From positions 186,001-250,000 of the forward strand of contig JAWLBY010000003.1 in the NCBI GenBank assembly GCA_041687455.1: a stretch of DNA of 64,000 bases, read 5' to 3'. The stretch is from JAWLBY01 sp041687455 (GTDB lineage: Bacteria > Pseudomonadota > Gammaproteobacteria > Xanthomonadales > Xanthomonadaceae). Positions 10,141 through 19,170 of the stretch are shown piece after piece. The notes below the pieces were generated by a model. That model searched no databases. It had not been told where the DNA came from and was given only the letters and a program-made list of their open reading frames with translations. Positions within the stretch are counted from its first letter, which is position 1. The number at the start of each line of letters is the position of its first letter. The position numbers and the translations under genes were made by a program.

Positions 10141-12243
10141 TTACCAGATGCTGACGCGCTCGCCGTCTCCGCGCACCATCTTGTCGCCCTCACTGCAGCC
10201 GAATGCCTCGGAAAAAGCCGGCATGTTGGACGCCGGCGCAATCGCGCGGAACATGCCCGGCGAGTGCGGTCCGACGGTGATCTGCTGGCGAAGCTGCGCT
10301 TCGGTGAAGGCGATGCGCCAGACGGTGGCCCAGTTCAGGAAGAAGCGCTGCGTCTGGCTCAGGCCGTCGACCATCGGGTCGGTGTAGTTGTCGCCCTGCT
10401 GCCGGCGCAAGGCTTCGAGAGCGACCGTCACGCCGCCCAGGTCGGCGATATTCTCGCCGAGGCCGAGCTTGCCGTTGACGAACAGGCCGGGCAGCGCCTC
10501 GTACTGGTCGAACTGGGCGGCGAGCCGGGCGGTGCGTTGCTCGAAGCGCTGGCGGTCGTCGTCGGTCCACCAGTTCTGCATGTTGCCGGTGGCGTCGAAT
10601 TTGCTGCCCTGGTCGTCGAAGCCGTGCAGCATCTCATGACCGATCACGCCACCGATGCCGCCGTAATTGAGCGCGTCGTCGGCGTTCGGGTCGAAGAACG
10701 GTGGTTGCAGGATCGCCGCCGGGAAAACGACCTCGTTGGCGGTGGCGCGGTAATAGGCATTGACCGTCTGCGGGCTCATGCCCCATTCGCTGCGATCGAC
10801 CGGTTTGCCGATCTTCGACAGGTTCCAGCGATAGTTGAACCCGGCCGCCGCCTCGATGTTGGCGAAGAAGCTGTCGCGGCGGAACTCGAGGCCGCTCCAA
10901 TCGCGCCACTTGTCCGGATAGCCGATCTTCGGTGTGAAGGTCGACCACTTCTCGATCGCTTTTTCCTTGGTCTCGTCGCTCATCCACTCGAGGTCGAGCC
11001 GATGGCGCAGCGCCTCGCGCAGGTTGCCGACCAGTTGCTCCATCTTCGCCTTCGATTCCGGCGGGAACGCCTGGGCGACGTAGAGCTGGCCGAAGCCTTC
11101 GCCGATGCTGCGATTGAGCGCGCCCAGCACGCGCTTCCAGCGCTCCTGCTGTTCTTGCTGGCCGGCCAGCGTCTTGCGATAGAACTCGAAGCTCTGCTGC
11201 TCGAAAGCGCTGCCGAGGTAGGGCGCGGCATCGTCGATCGCCTTGAACCGCAACCAGGTCTTCCACTCATCGAGCGGAACGTCGACCAGCATGCGGTCGA
11301 ACTCCCTGAAGAAGTCCGGCTGGGCCAGCGAAAACATCTGCGGCTGCGCGACGCCGAGGCTGTCGAACATCGCGGTCCAGGAGAAATTCGGCGTCAGCGC
11401 TTCGGCCTCGGCCATCGAAACCGGGTTGTAGCGATTGGCCGGATCGCGCAGCTTCAGGCGCTCCATCGAGGCCCGGGCCAGCCGCGTCTCGAATGCCATG
11501 ACCTGTTCGGCCTGCACCCGGGCGGTGGCGGCCTCGCTGCCGGCCAGTTCTAGCAGTTTCGCCACGTGCTCGACGAACGCGACCCGCGCCGTCTTGTAGT
11601 CGTCGCGATCTTCGAGATAGTAGGCGCGTTCAGGCAGCGACAGCCCGCCCTGGCTGACGTTGGCGATATTGACGCCGGAATCCTTCACGTCCGGTGCGCC
11701 GAACAGGTTGAACAGCATGCCGCGGGCCTCGGCATAGGCGCCGCGCAGATAGGCCGGTATCTCGCTTGCGTCGGCGATCGCGTCGATGCGATCGAGTGCC
11801 GGCTCGAGCGGCGCGATGCCGGCGGCGTCGATCGCTGCCTGATCCATGCCGGCGGCGAAGAAGTCGCCGACCTTCTGCTCCATGCTGCCGGCCGGCCACT
11901 GCCCGGCGGCGGCGGCCTTGGCGATCTCGTGCTGCACATGCAGCGAGCGCTCGCCGAGCGCCGGGAACGCTCCCCAGCTCGTGCGGTCGGCCGGCACCGG
12001 ATTGGCCGCCAGCCACTTGGCGTTGACGTAGCCGTTGAGGTCCTGGCAGGCATTGACGTTCGGGTCGATGTCGGCTGCGTTGAACGCGATCGGCTGCGCG
12101 CTGACGTTGGCGAGATCGATGCTCAGCTTCGCCGCGGGCGGCGCCGCGCCGGCGTCGGGCGCCGATGCTTCACGCTGGCAGGCGGCGAGGGTGGTGACGA
12201 CAGCCAGCGACAGTGCCAGCGGCTTCAGCGAACGTAGGATCAT
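10141..12243 (-). CDS. M13 family zinc metallopeptidase, lipoprotein
   Basis: The 700-residue protein has a lipoprotein signal (lipobox LAAC near residue 21), so it is probably anchored in the periplasm. The zinc site of M13 (neprilysin/PepO) peptidases is complete: HEMLH at residues 536-540, followed by FDDQG, and the third ligand in GENIADLGG near residue 595. The family substrate-binding motif appears as NAYYRATANEVVFPAAILQPP, and the C-terminus (SIW) matches the usual short aromatic end. The start at 12243 is fixed by the signal peptide. M13 enzymes cut oligopeptides, so a role in periplasmic peptide turnover is inferred. It is transcribed alone, ending against the hairpin repeat array. 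Confidence 0.93.
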   Translation of the reverse strand: MILRSLKPLALSLAVVTTLAACQREASAPDAGAAPPAAKLSIDLANVSAQPIAFNAADIDPNVNACQDLNGYVNAKWLAANPVPADRTSWGAFPALGERSLHVQHEIAKAAAAGQWPAGSMEQKVGDFFAAGMDQAAIDAAGIAPLEPALDRIDAIADASEIPAYLRGAYAEARGMLFNLFGAPDVKDSGVNIANVSQGGLSLPERAYYLEDRDDYKTARVAFVEHVAKLLELAGSEAATARVQAEQVMAFETRLARASMERLKLRDPANRYNPVSMAEAEALTPNFSWTAMFDSLGVAQPQMFSLAQPDFFREFDRMLVDVPLDEWKTWLRFKAIDDAAPYLGSAFEQQSFEFYRKTLAGQQEQQERWKRVLGALNRSIGEGFGQLYVAQAFPPESKAKMEQLVGNLREALRHRLDLEWMSDETKEKAIEKWSTFTPKIGYPDKWRDWSGLEFRRDSFFANIEAAAGFNYRWNLSKIGKPVDRSEWGMSPQTVNAYYRATANEVVFPAAILQPPFFDPNADDALNYGGIGGVIGHEMLHGFDDQGSKFDATGNMQNWWTDDDRQRFEQRTARLAAQFDQYEALPGLFVNGKLGLGENIADLGGVTVALEALRRQQGDNYTDPMVDGLSQTQRFFLNWATVWRIAFTEAQLRQQITVGPHSPGMFRAIAPASNMPAFSEAFGCSEGDKMVRGDGERVSIW

Positions 12244-12556
12244 GTATGGCTCCGGCCGGTTGGCCCGGGAATAGGACTGGTCACTTTATGCGAGCCGGGA
12301 CGCCAGGCAAAGGCGGTTCGTCGCACCGCACGGGCGGTCTGCCGGAGCGGTGCAGCGTTCCCGCGCCGACCGTCGGTGCCCGCGCCCGGTTGCCGGCGTC
12401 CGGGGCGCGCTCGTCGACGCGGAGGCGGTGAGGATTCACCCAGTGGTCACGGCCGCGCCGGCGATTTCGGTGCGCCGGAGCAAGCGATGGGCGGCGCAGA
12501 TTGTGGGTCGGCCGGGTACCGGATAAATTACCGAAGCTGAATATTCGGAGCGCGCA
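12244..12556. other. Divergent promoter region, no gene seen
   Basis: This 313-base gap lies between the divergent M13 peptidase and the small lipoprotein gene. The only AT-richer part is at 12520-12545, next to the plus-strand start, and is the likely promoter region for that gene. Nothing else stands out. Confidence 0.4.
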
Positions 12557-12766
12557 ATGAAACGGGTCTTGTGTGCATGGCTGTTCGTGATCTGGGCGGC
12601 CTGCAGCGGCCCGACGCAGGATGCTCACGCAGCGGGCGCGAGCGATGCTGCGCTGGCCAGTCCGGCTGCGGAGATCGACAAGTGCGTCGGCGAACGTGCC
12701 TGTGAAGGCAACAACCCCGACAGCGTCGATGCCGGCAACAGATGCACGCCATGTCGATCGTATTGA
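12557..12766 (+). CDS. Small putative lipoprotein
   Basis: The 69-residue frame starts with ATG behind a CGGAG ribosome site 7-11 bases upstream. It has a short basic start (MKR), a hydrophobic stretch (VLCAWLFVIWAAC) and a cysteine at residue 16 in a lipobox-like context, then a Cys-rich tail (CVGERACEG and CTPC). It overlaps the start of the DUF3228 gene by 16 bases. I recognise no family. The good ribosome site and signal-like N-terminus argue for a real gene; the short length and overlap argue for caution. Confidence 0.45.
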   Translation: MKRVLCAWLFVIWAACSGPTQDAHAAGASDAALASPAAEIDKCVGERACEGNNPDSVDAGNRCTPCRSY

Positions 12767-13308
12767 CCTCGTTCGCCCGCACCCGTCTGTTTCCGCGCGA
12801 GCCGCGTCGCAACACGATCCAGGACATCACGCCGGCGCAGTTCGAGCAGCATCTCAACGACGTGCCTGCGCTGCAGGTCCTCGACGGCTATGCGCCGTTC
12901 TGCAAGCTGCACGTGCATCGGAACTGGACCTCGACGCGCTGCCTGACCGTGCCGATCACCGAGCAGAACAGGCATCTGCTGCGCTCGGACTACGAGGCCC
13001 GCACATCGGATGAGTTGCCGGTGCTGGTGCGCTGGTTCGAAGGTGTCGAGCCGCCGGTGGCGGACTATCTGATCGTGATCCTCTACAGCCGCGAACAGTT
13101 GGCAAAGGAGGGCACGCCGATCAGTGCCGATTGGGGCGTGGTCGGTTGCATGTACACCGGCGAGCCGGAAGAGATCCCGATGGCACCTATCACGATGATG
13201 CGCAACGCGCTCGGCGTCGAGGAGGGCGGCTCCGGCGTGCCGATCGATCGCGAGGCCTACCGGCGCAGCGTCGCGTTCTGGAGCACGCACGCGAACTGGC
13301 GCGGGTAG
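12751..13308 (+). CDS. DUF3228 family protein
   Basis: The 185-residue product begins MSIVLTSFARTRLFPREP and continues RNTIQDITPAQFE, as I remember for DUF3228, a soluble single-domain family of about 190 residues in bacteria and some algae. The central part contains FCKLHVHRNWTSTRC and a conserved segment ending near DWGVVGCMYTGEPEEIPMAP. No signal peptide or membrane segment is seen, so it is likely cytoplasmic. Function is unknown. An in-frame ATG three codons earlier is possible; the MSIV start fits the family better. Its start lies within the last codons of the small upstream lipoprotein gene, which suggests coupling. Confidence 0.85.
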   Translation: MSIVLTSFARTRLFPREPRRNTIQDITPAQFEQHLNDVPALQVLDGYAPFCKLHVHRNWTSTRCLTVPITEQNRHLLRSDYEARTSDELPVLVRWFEGVEPPVADYLIVILYSREQLAKEGTPISADWGVVGCMYTGEPEEIPMAPITMMRNALGVEEGGSGVPIDREAYRRSVAFWSTHANWRG

Positions 13309-13390
13309 AAAACCGGGCGCCCGTTGAGACGCAGCGATCCGCGTTGGCGCAGTGCGCGCGCGGTGGTGGGAACGGCGCGCACAACCATCG

Positions 13391-13942
13391 CTACCAGCTC
13401 AGGTCGTCGGGCACCTGGAAGCGCGCGTACCACGCGTCATCGGAATCGTCGCTGGCGGCAGCCGTGGGCGTGTCGGTCGTGCGGCCGTGATCGACGACGA
13501 TGTTTCCTTCGCGGGCATACACCATGTCGGCGGCGGCGCGCGGAATCAGTTCGTAACCGTCGTCGTGGCGGACGATCACCAGCGCACCCCTGGCGAGTTG
13601 GCTGCGCAGCGCCGGATTGACCAGCAGTTCGCGAATGGCACCGTCGTCGATGAAGCGGTACGGAAGCTCGCCCTCGCGGCGGACCCGGTGGCTGTCGACG
13701 ATCTGGCGGATCTGTGCCCGCAGTTCGGCTGCGCGCTGCCGGGCCTTGCGTTCGGCGTCGAGCGCCCGGTCGCGTTCGGCCCTTTCGGCCTGCAGGCGGC
13801 GGACATCGATCGCATCCGGATCGGCCGCTGCGCCCTTGCCCTGACGCTGCCTGGCCTGCTCACGGGCCACCTCGGCGACCTTGCTCTTCTTGACCAGACC
13901 GGCCTTGAGCATTTGTTCCTGCAGCGGATTGCGGATGGCCAT
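13391..13942 (-). CDS. DUF2058 family protein (YaiL-like)
   Basis: The 183-residue protein matches the length and layout of YaiL/DUF2058 (E. coli about 179). The N-terminus MAIRNPLQEQMLKAGLVKK is the family signature. A charged coiled-coil follows (residues about 45-95, rich in Arg, Glu and Ala), then a compact C-terminal domain with PYRFIDDGAIRELLVNPALR. The family has been described as nucleoprotein or polynucleotide-associated, without a proven reaction. It stands as a single gene, divergent from the M14 peptidase gene, and is probably cytoplasmic. Confidence 0.88.
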   Translation of the reverse strand: MAIRNPLQEQMLKAGLVKKSKVAEVAREQARQRQGKGAAADPDAIDVRRLQAERAERDRALDAERKARQRAAELRAQIRQIVDSHRVRREGELPYRFIDDGAIRELLVNPALRSQLARGALVIVRHDDGYELIPRAAADMVYAREGNIVVDHGRTTDTPTAAASDDSDDAWYARFQVPDDLSW

Positions 13943-14144
13943 GGCGGAGCGGGGCAGTGACGGAGCGCGGATTGTAGCGGGCCTGCGAGCGCCCGAACGG
14001 TCACGTTCACTGAATGGGTCCGGCGGCGCTCTCGGCTTCGACAGCGGGCGCAGCGCGAGTGTCTGCGCCCTGCCGTCGCTGTGTCATCGACTGCAGGGCG
14101 CGATGCTAGAGTGCCGTCCTTGCATGAACTGCGGAGCGAGTGAA

Positions 14145-15062
14145 GTGACGACGGCAGCGATGGTCTACCCGATCGGCATCCCCGGCCAGCCCTGGGGCGC
14201 CGACGAACGCGCGACCTGGCGCTCGCGGCAGCAACGGCAGCGCAGTTACGCGGCCGACGTGCTGGACGTGATCGAGCGCCTGCGGGCGGACTTCGACATC
14301 GAGCAGTACGGAGAGCTCGACTACGCACCGGACCGATATCCGCTGTTTGCGATCCGCAGCCGCGGCTGGCGTGACGACCGGCCCTGCGTGCTGGTGACCG
14401 GCGGCGTGCACGGCTACGAGACCAGCGGTGTGCATGGCGCGCTGGCGTTCGTCGAGCGCCACGCGGCGAGCTATGCCGAACGGGTCAACCTGCTCGTTGC
14501 ACCGTGCGTCAGCCCGTGGGCCTACGAGCGGATCCACCGCTGGAACGCGCACGCGGTCGATCCGAACCGCTCATTCCGTGACGGCAGCGCGGCCGACGAG
14601 TCCGCTGCGCTGATGCGGCTGATCGCGCCGCTGCGCGGGCGCTTCGTGCTGCACATCGACCTGCACGAGACCACCGACACCGACGAATCCGAGTTCCGGC
14701 CGGCGCTCGCCGCGCGCGACGGCAAGGACCAGGAGCCCGGCGAGATTCCGGACGGGTTCTACGTCGTCGGCGACAGCGAGAGCCCGCAACTCGAGTTCCA
14801 GCAGGCGGTGATCGAAGCCGTGGCGCGCGTCACCCACATCGCACCTGCGGATCGCAACGGCGAGATCATCGGTTCGCGCGTGGTTGCGCCCGGCGTGATC
14901 CTGTATCCGCTGGTGGAACTCGGGCTCTGTGCCGGCATCACCGGCGCCCGCTACACGACGACCACCGAGGTCTATCCCGACAGCCCGCGTGCGACGCCGG
15001 AACAATGCGTCGATGCGCAGGTGGCGGCGGTCTGTGCGGCGATCGATTTCGCGATGCCCTGA
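14145..15062 (+). CDS. M14 family zinc carboxypeptidase-like protein
   Basis: The 305-residue protein has the M14 zinc site: GGVHGYETSG supplies the His and Glu ligands (HxxE) and LHIDLHET the third His. A later Glu in TTTTEVYP is a candidate catalytic residue. No signal peptide is present, so it is probably cytoplasmic, like the AstE/AspA-type or murein-peptide branches of M14. The GTG at 14145 is chosen because GGAG lies 8 bases upstream; the next ATG (14160) lacks a ribosome site. The exact substrate cannot be told from sequence. It runs alone on the plus strand between two minus-strand genes. Confidence 0.85.
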   Translation: MTTAAMVYPIGIPGQPWGADERATWRSRQQRQRSYAADVLDVIERLRADFDIEQYGELDYAPDRYPLFAIRSRGWRDDRPCVLVTGGVHGYETSGVHGALAFVERHAASYAERVNLLVAPCVSPWAYERIHRWNAHAVDPNRSFRDGSAADESAALMRLIAPLRGRFVLHIDLHETTDTDESEFRPALAARDGKDQEPGEIPDGFYVVGDSESPQLEFQQAVIEAVARVTHIAPADRNGEIIGSRVVAPGVILYPLVELGLCAGITGARYTTTTEVYPDSPRATPEQCVDAQVAAVCAAIDFAMP

Positions 15063-15142
15063 GCGGCGGCAACGGCTGCGTCGATCCCAGCCGCGCCGGT
15101 GCCGAGGTGGCCGCAGCGGTCGGCCGCGCGCCGGCAGGCGAG

Positions 15143-16012
15143 TCAGCGACGGTGTTGCCGCGGGCGCTGTCCGCCCTTCACCGCGAGCACGCCGTCCAGC
15201 ACGCGTTCGGTCGCGAACCCGGCCTTGTCGAGACGTCGGGCCACTTCGCCCGGCACGTCGCGACCGCTGGTTTTCGCATTCGGCGTGCCGGTGTAGTGAA
15301 ACAGCCGGCCCTGCGGCCGCAGCACCCGCGCGAGCTGGTCGTAGAACGCCTGCGAGTACAGCTCGCCGGCGATGCCGAATCGCGGCGGGTCGTGCAGCGC
15401 GGCGTCGAACGACTCATCGGGCAGCGTCGCGATGGCTTCGGCGACGTCGGCGTGAACGAGCTGCAGTCGGCCGCCCGCCTCGGGGCTGTCCGGGTCCGGC
15501 GACCACGGGTTGTGCAGCCGCAACCACAGCACGTCGGCGTTCTTCTCGAAGCTCTGCACATGCGCGGCACCGCTGTCGAGGCAACACGCCGCGAAATAAC
15601 CGAGTCCGCCACAGGTATCGAGCACGCGCTTTCCGCGCGGCTGTATCAGCGCCACCTTGCGCGCAGCGTCGTCATACGGCGAGATCTGCGCGGTCGGCAG
15701 CATCTTGATGCCGTCGATCTCGAAGGTCGGCGCGCCCCAGTCGGTCGGCACCAGCTTGATCAGCGAACCGGCATAGCGCTGCAGCGGCGCGAACGCGGTG
15801 CCGTCCCAGATGTACAGCGTGCGTTCCCTGATGTCGTCGGGCCACGGGTAGCGTTGGCCGTCCAGGCACCAGCCATCGGCATCGAGGATCGCCTGCCCGG
15901 TGCTGCGGCCGAGGTCGAACGATGCCTGCAACATCGGTGACGCGGCAGCGTGTGCTGCGAGCAGCGCATCGGCGAGCGGGCGGGTCAGCAGCGGGCCGGT
16001 GTAGCGGGGCAT
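15143..16012 (-). CDS. Class I SAM-dependent methyltransferase
   Basis: The 289-residue protein has a Rossmann-type SAM site: motif I is VLDTCGGLGYFA near residues 130-141, an acidic residue in SFEKNADVLWLRLHNP follows, and motif IV is LHDPPRFG. The DPPR motif suggests an N-methyltransferase of the nucleic-acid or amine-modifying type, but the substrate is unknown. The first 120 residues form an extra N-terminal domain. The start at 16012 gives MPRYTGPLLTRPLADALLA. It is soluble. The gene is followed closely by the M14 gene on the other strand. Confidence 0.82.
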   Translation of the reverse strand: MPRYTGPLLTRPLADALLAAHAAASPMLQASFDLGRSTGQAILDADGWCLDGQRYPWPDDIRERTLYIWDGTAFAPLQRYAGSLIKLVPTDWGAPTFEIDGIKMLPTAQISPYDDAARKVALIQPRGKRVLDTCGGLGYFAACCLDSGAAHVQSFEKNADVLWLRLHNPWSPDPDSPEAGGRLQLVHADVAEAIATLPDESFDAALHDPPRFGIAGELYSQAFYDQLARVLRPQGRLFHYTGTPNAKTSGRDVPGEVARRLDKAGFATERVLDGVLAVKGGQRPRQHRR

Positions 16013-16174
16013 GCGCGGTCGGTGCGAGGCGAAGCGGCAAGACTAGCAGGCTTGCAGCGCGACGATCGTTGCTGCAGGCGCCATGACGCCGCTTCGTCCT
16101 GTGTTCGACGGTGCTTGCAGCAGGCCGAGCCGTACCTGGCTCGTCCTGCTCGATCGCGAAACCGGTGCGGCGTT

Positions 16175-17767
16175 TCAGGCCGCCTTCTTCTCGCTCGCTT
16201 CGGCGGGCGCCGTTTCGCGGATCAGGTGATCGAAGGCGCTGAGCGCCGCCTTCGATCCTTCGCCCATCGCGATGACGATTTGCTTGTATGGCACCGTGGT
16301 CACGTCGCCGGCGGCGAACACGCCGGGCAGCGAGGTCTGGCAGCGGTCGTCGACGACGATCTCGCCGCGCGCGCTCAGCGTCACGCTGTCCTTCAGCCAT
16401 TCGGTGTTCGGCAGCAGGCCGATCTGCACGAAGATGCCGTCCAGTTCGATCGTGTGCAGGCTGCCGTCGCCGCGATCCCGGTAGCTGAGGCCGGTGACCT
16501 TGTTGCCGTCGCCGAGCACTTCGGTGGTCTGCGCGTCGACCACGATGTCGACATTCGGCAGGCTGCGCAGCTTGCGTTGCAGTACCTCGTCGGCGCGCAG
16601 CTTGCCGTCGAATTCGATCAGCGTGACGTGGCGGACGATGCCGGCCAGGTCGATCGCCGCCTCGACGCCGGAGTTTCCGCCACCGATCACCGCGACGCGC
16701 TTGCCGCGGAACAGCGGTCCATCGCAATGCGGGCAGTAAGCGACACCCTTGTTGCGGTACTCGTTCTCGCCGGGCACGTTCATCTGCCGCCAGCGCGCAC
16801 CGGTCGAGATCACCAGCGTGCGCGCCTTCAGCGACGCGCCGCTCGCGAGCTGCACTTCGTGAAATCCGTGTGCGGTCGCCGACGCCGGCACCAGTTTCTC
16901 GGCGCGCTGCAGGTTCATCACGTCGACCTCGTATTCCTTGACGTGCTGTTCCAGCGCGGCGGCGAGTTTGGGTCCCTCGGTCTCGCGGACCGAAATGAAG
17001 TTCTCGATGCCCATCGTGTCGAGCACCTGGCCGCCGAAGCGCTCGGCGACCACTCCGGTGCGGATGCCCTTGCGGGCGGCATAGATTGCAGCCGCGGCGC
17101 CGGCCGGGCCGCCACCGACGACGAGCACGTCGAAGGCGTCCTTCGCCTGCAGTTTTCCGGCTTCGCGCGCGGCGGCGCCGCTGTCGAGTTTGGCGAGGAT
17201 TTCCTCGAGGCCCATGCGGCCGGATGCGAATACCTCGCCGTTGAGGTAGACGCTCGGCACCGCCATGATCTGGCGCTCGTCGACCTCCTGCTGGAACAGC
17301 GCACCGTCGATCGCCACGTGGCGGATGTTCGGATTCAACACGCTCATCGTGTTCAGTGCCTGCACCACGTCCGGGCAGTTCTGGCACGACAGCGAGAAAT
17401 AGGTTTCGAACCGGTATTCGCCGGGCAAGGCGCGGACCTGCTCGATCAGGTCGTCGTCGACCTTCGGTGGGTGACCGCCCACCTGCAGCAGCGCGAGCAC
17501 CAGCGACGTGAACTCGTGGCCCAGGGGAATGCCGGCAAAGCTCACCGCGATGTCGGTGCCGCTGCGGCGGATCTCGAACGAAGGCGTTCGCGCAGCGCGG
17601 CCGTCGGCGCGATAGGTGATCAGCTCGGACAGCGCGGCGATTTCGCTCAGCAGGCTGCCGAGTTCGGACGAGCGCTCGCTGGCGTCCAGCGTGGCGACCA
17701 GCTCGATCGGCTGCGAGACCCGGGTCAGATAGGTCTGCAACTGGTTCCTGAGGTTGGCATTCAACAT
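16175..17767 (-). CDS. ahpF: Alkyl hydroperoxide reductase subunit F
   Basis: The 530-residue flavoprotein (E. coli 521) passes electrons from NADH to AhpC. The N-terminal double thioredoxin-fold domain carries C128xxC131 in SCQNC; the FAD site is GGGPAG at residues 218-223; the thioredoxin-reductase-type disulfide is C345-PH-C348; the NAD site follows at [10 protein letters not shown]. All redox residues are present. GGAG lies 9 bases before the ATG. It is downstream of ahpC on the same strand, with a 93-base gap that holds a strong hairpin, so it is probably co-transcribed at a lower level than ahpC. Confidence 0.97.
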   Translation of the reverse strand: MLNANLRNQLQTYLTRVSQPIELVATLDASERSSELGSLLSEIAALSELITYRADGRAARTPSFEIRRSGTDIAVSFAGIPLGHEFTSLVLALLQVGGHPPKVDDDLIEQVRALPGEYRFETYFSLSCQNCPDVVQALNTMSVLNPNIRHVAIDGALFQQEVDERQIMAVPSVYLNGEVFASGRMGLEEILAKLDSGAAAREAGKLQAKDAFDVLVVGGGPAGAAAAIYAARKGIRTGVVAERFGGQVLDTMGIENFISVRETEGPKLAAALEQHVKEYEVDVMNLQRAEKLVPASATAHGFHEVQLASGASLKARTLVISTGARWRQMNVPGENEYRNKGVAYCPHCDGPLFRGKRVAVIGGGNSGVEAAIDLAGIVRHVTLIEFDGKLRADEVLQRKLRSLPNVDIVVDAQTTEVLGDGNKVTGLSYRDRGDGSLHTIELDGIFVQIGLLPNTEWLKDSVTLSARGEIVVDDRCQTSLPGVFAAGDVTTVPYKQIVIAMGEGSKAALSAFDHLIRETAPAEASEKKAA

Positions 17768-17824
17768 CGTTGCGCTCCGGACGTAGGCGAGGAAGTTTCC
17801 GTGCCGGCACGTAGCCGGGGTCGG

Positions 17825-17854
17825 GACGGTGCGCCGCGCGTGCGGCGCACCGTC
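17825..17854 (-). terminator. Strong hairpin between ahpC and ahpF
   Basis: Thirteen perfectly paired bases (GACGGTGCGCCGC and its complement) enclose a 4-base loop, starting six bases past the ahpC stop. No T-run follows on the coding strand. It is better read as a partial terminator or as a 3' stabiliser giving more ahpC than ahpF than as a full stop. Confidence 0.65.
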
Positions 17855-17860
17855 GGGGGG

Positions 17861-18424
17861 TCAGATCTTGCCGACCAGATCCAGCGAAGGAGCGATGGTC
17901 TTTTCGCCTTCCTTCCACTTGGCCGGGCAGACTTCGCCCGGGTGGTTCGCGACGTACTGCGCCGCCTTGAGCTTGCGCAGCGTTTCCTTCATGTCGCGGG
18001 CGATCGCGTTGTCGTGGATCTCGACGGTCTTGATCACGCCTTCCGGGTTGATCACGAAGGTGCCGCGCAGCGCCAGACCTTCCTCGTCGATGTGCACGCC
18101 GAACGCGCGGGTGAGCTGATGGGTCGGATCACCGACCAGCGGGAACTGCGCCTTGCCGACCGCCGGCGAAGTCTCGTGCCACACCTTGTGCGAGAAATGC
18201 GTGTCGGTGGTGACGATGTAGATCTCGGCGTCGGCCTTCTGGAACTCGGCGTAGTTCTCCGCCGCGTCCTCGACTTCGGTCGGGCAGTTGAAGGTGAACG
18301 CGGCCGGCATGAACACCAGCACCGACCACTTTCCCTTCAGGGTCTGGTCGGACACTTCGACGAACTTGCCGTTGTGGAACGCGTTGGCCTTGAACGGCTG
18401 CACCTGGGTGTTGATGAGCGACAT
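17861..18424 (-). CDS. ahpC: Alkyl hydroperoxide reductase subunit C (2-Cys peroxiredoxin)
   Basis: The 187-residue peroxiredoxin reduces H2O2 and organic peroxides using electrons from AhpF. Peroxidatic Cys is C47 in FTFNCPTE and resolving Cys is C166 in HPGEVCPAKW; both are intact, and the length matches the family exactly. The Asn before C47 (enterobacteria have Val) is as in Xanthomonas, a useful lineage marker. AAAGGA lies about 6 bases before the ATG. A plausible promoter, read on the minus strand, is TTGCCC-N17-TAGCCT at about 18470-18500, with an OxyR half-site just upstream. It is the first gene of ahpC-ahpF. Confidence 0.98.
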   Translation of the reverse strand: MSLINTQVQPFKANAFHNGKFVEVSDQTLKGKWSVLVFMPAAFTFNCPTEVEDAAENYAEFQKADAEIYIVTTDTHFSHKVWHETSPAVGKAQFPLVGDPTHQLTRAFGVHIDEEGLALRGTFVINPEGVIKTVEIHDNAIARDMKETLRKLKAAQYVANHPGEVCPAKWKEGEKTIAPSLDLVGKI

Positions 18425-18519
18425 TGGATGTCCTTTGTTGTGGGTGGTGGGTGGATAACGGCCCGCACAGGCTATGTGAATCGCAGGCCATGGGCAAATC
18501 GATTGATGTGAATTGATTG

Positions 18520-18534
18520 ATAGGTTGTAGCTAT
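18520..18534. promoter_or_regulatory. OxyR half-site upstream of ahpC
   Basis: The 15 bases ATAGGTTGTAGCTAT match the OxyR half-site consensus ATAGnTnnnAnCTAT at every fixed position. It lies about 95-110 bases before the ahpC ATG, just upstream of the proposed -35 box, as expected for activation. A second half-site 7 bases away on either side is weak (ATCG...TGAA at 18498-18512). No oxyR gene lies in the window, unlike the ahpC-ahpF-oxyR order of Xanthomonas. Confidence 0.7.
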
Positions 18535-18540
18535 CACAAT

Positions 18541-19026
18541 GGTGCTCTGCCCCAGCGCCGAGGCGGCGGGTCCGGCAACGCAGTTGTCTTCAGTTCGCTG
18601 ACGCCGTCGACCTGCTCCGTATCCGGGAGCACCGTGACGGGTCTGGCGAGAGGAACCTGCACCATCGCGGCGAACCAGGCGGCCAGTATCGATTACGCGG
18701 CGGCGGTTCAGGTGACGCAGTCATTCAGCATCATTTCCTCGCCGACCTACACACTGACGGTCAGTCGAGCCGGCAGCGGCTCCGGCATGGTCAGCTCATC
18801 GCCGGCCGGTATCAGTTGCGGCGGCACGTGCAGCGCGAACTTCAGCAGCGGGACAACCGTCACGCTGTCGGCCAGCGCCGCCAGCGGCAGCCTGTTCAGC
18901 GGCTGGAGCGGCAGTGGTTGCTCGGGTTCCGGCGGCTGCACCGTATCGATGTCGGCTGCGCGCTCGGTGACCGCCACATTTACCGCCAACGACGATTGGG
19001 TGTTCCAGGACGGATTCGAACCGTGA
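18541..19026 (+). pseudogene. C-terminal remnant of a secreted surface protein
   Basis: The frame opens inside what looks like an MBG-type domain (VFSSLTPSTCSVSG, then GTCTIAANQAAS) without any signal peptide or proper start; the only start is a TTG at 18517 inside the OxyR site. An InlB-like beta-repeat follows (YTLTVSRAGSGSG ... GWSGSGCSG), then the tail VFQDGFEP at the stop. This is the normal end of large secreted proteins of this lineage, so the front has been lost. Its 5' edge sits in the ahpC promoter region. It is probably not expressed as a functional protein. Confidence 0.7.
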
Positions 19027-19170
19027 GTCACCAGAATACGTCGCGGCGGCTCAGTTCGTCCGGGCGTGAGAGGTGCGCATCGCCGGTTCGGCGCGGTGCG
19101 ATACTGGTCCTTCCGGATCGGCTGCGTCCGAGCCGGCAGCGTCAGCCGCAACCACGGGAAGCAGGTCCAG

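Noticed and set aside
9115..10241. Several open frames of 80-240 codons across the repeat array on both strands
   Set aside because: They follow the repeat period in all frames and have no ribosome site or family; they are composition artefacts.
10138..11553. 471-codon plus-strand frame opposite the M13 gene
   Set aside because: It is the antisense shadow of the M13 peptidase, which has all catalytic motifs.
15672..17918. 748-codon minus-strand frame across ahpF and the methyltransferase
   Set aside because: It is a shifted-frame shadow; the ahpF and methyltransferase frames carry all family residues.
18535..18556. Second OxyR half-site downstream of the first
   Set aside because: The bases at the expected distance do not match ATAGnTnnnAnCTAT.
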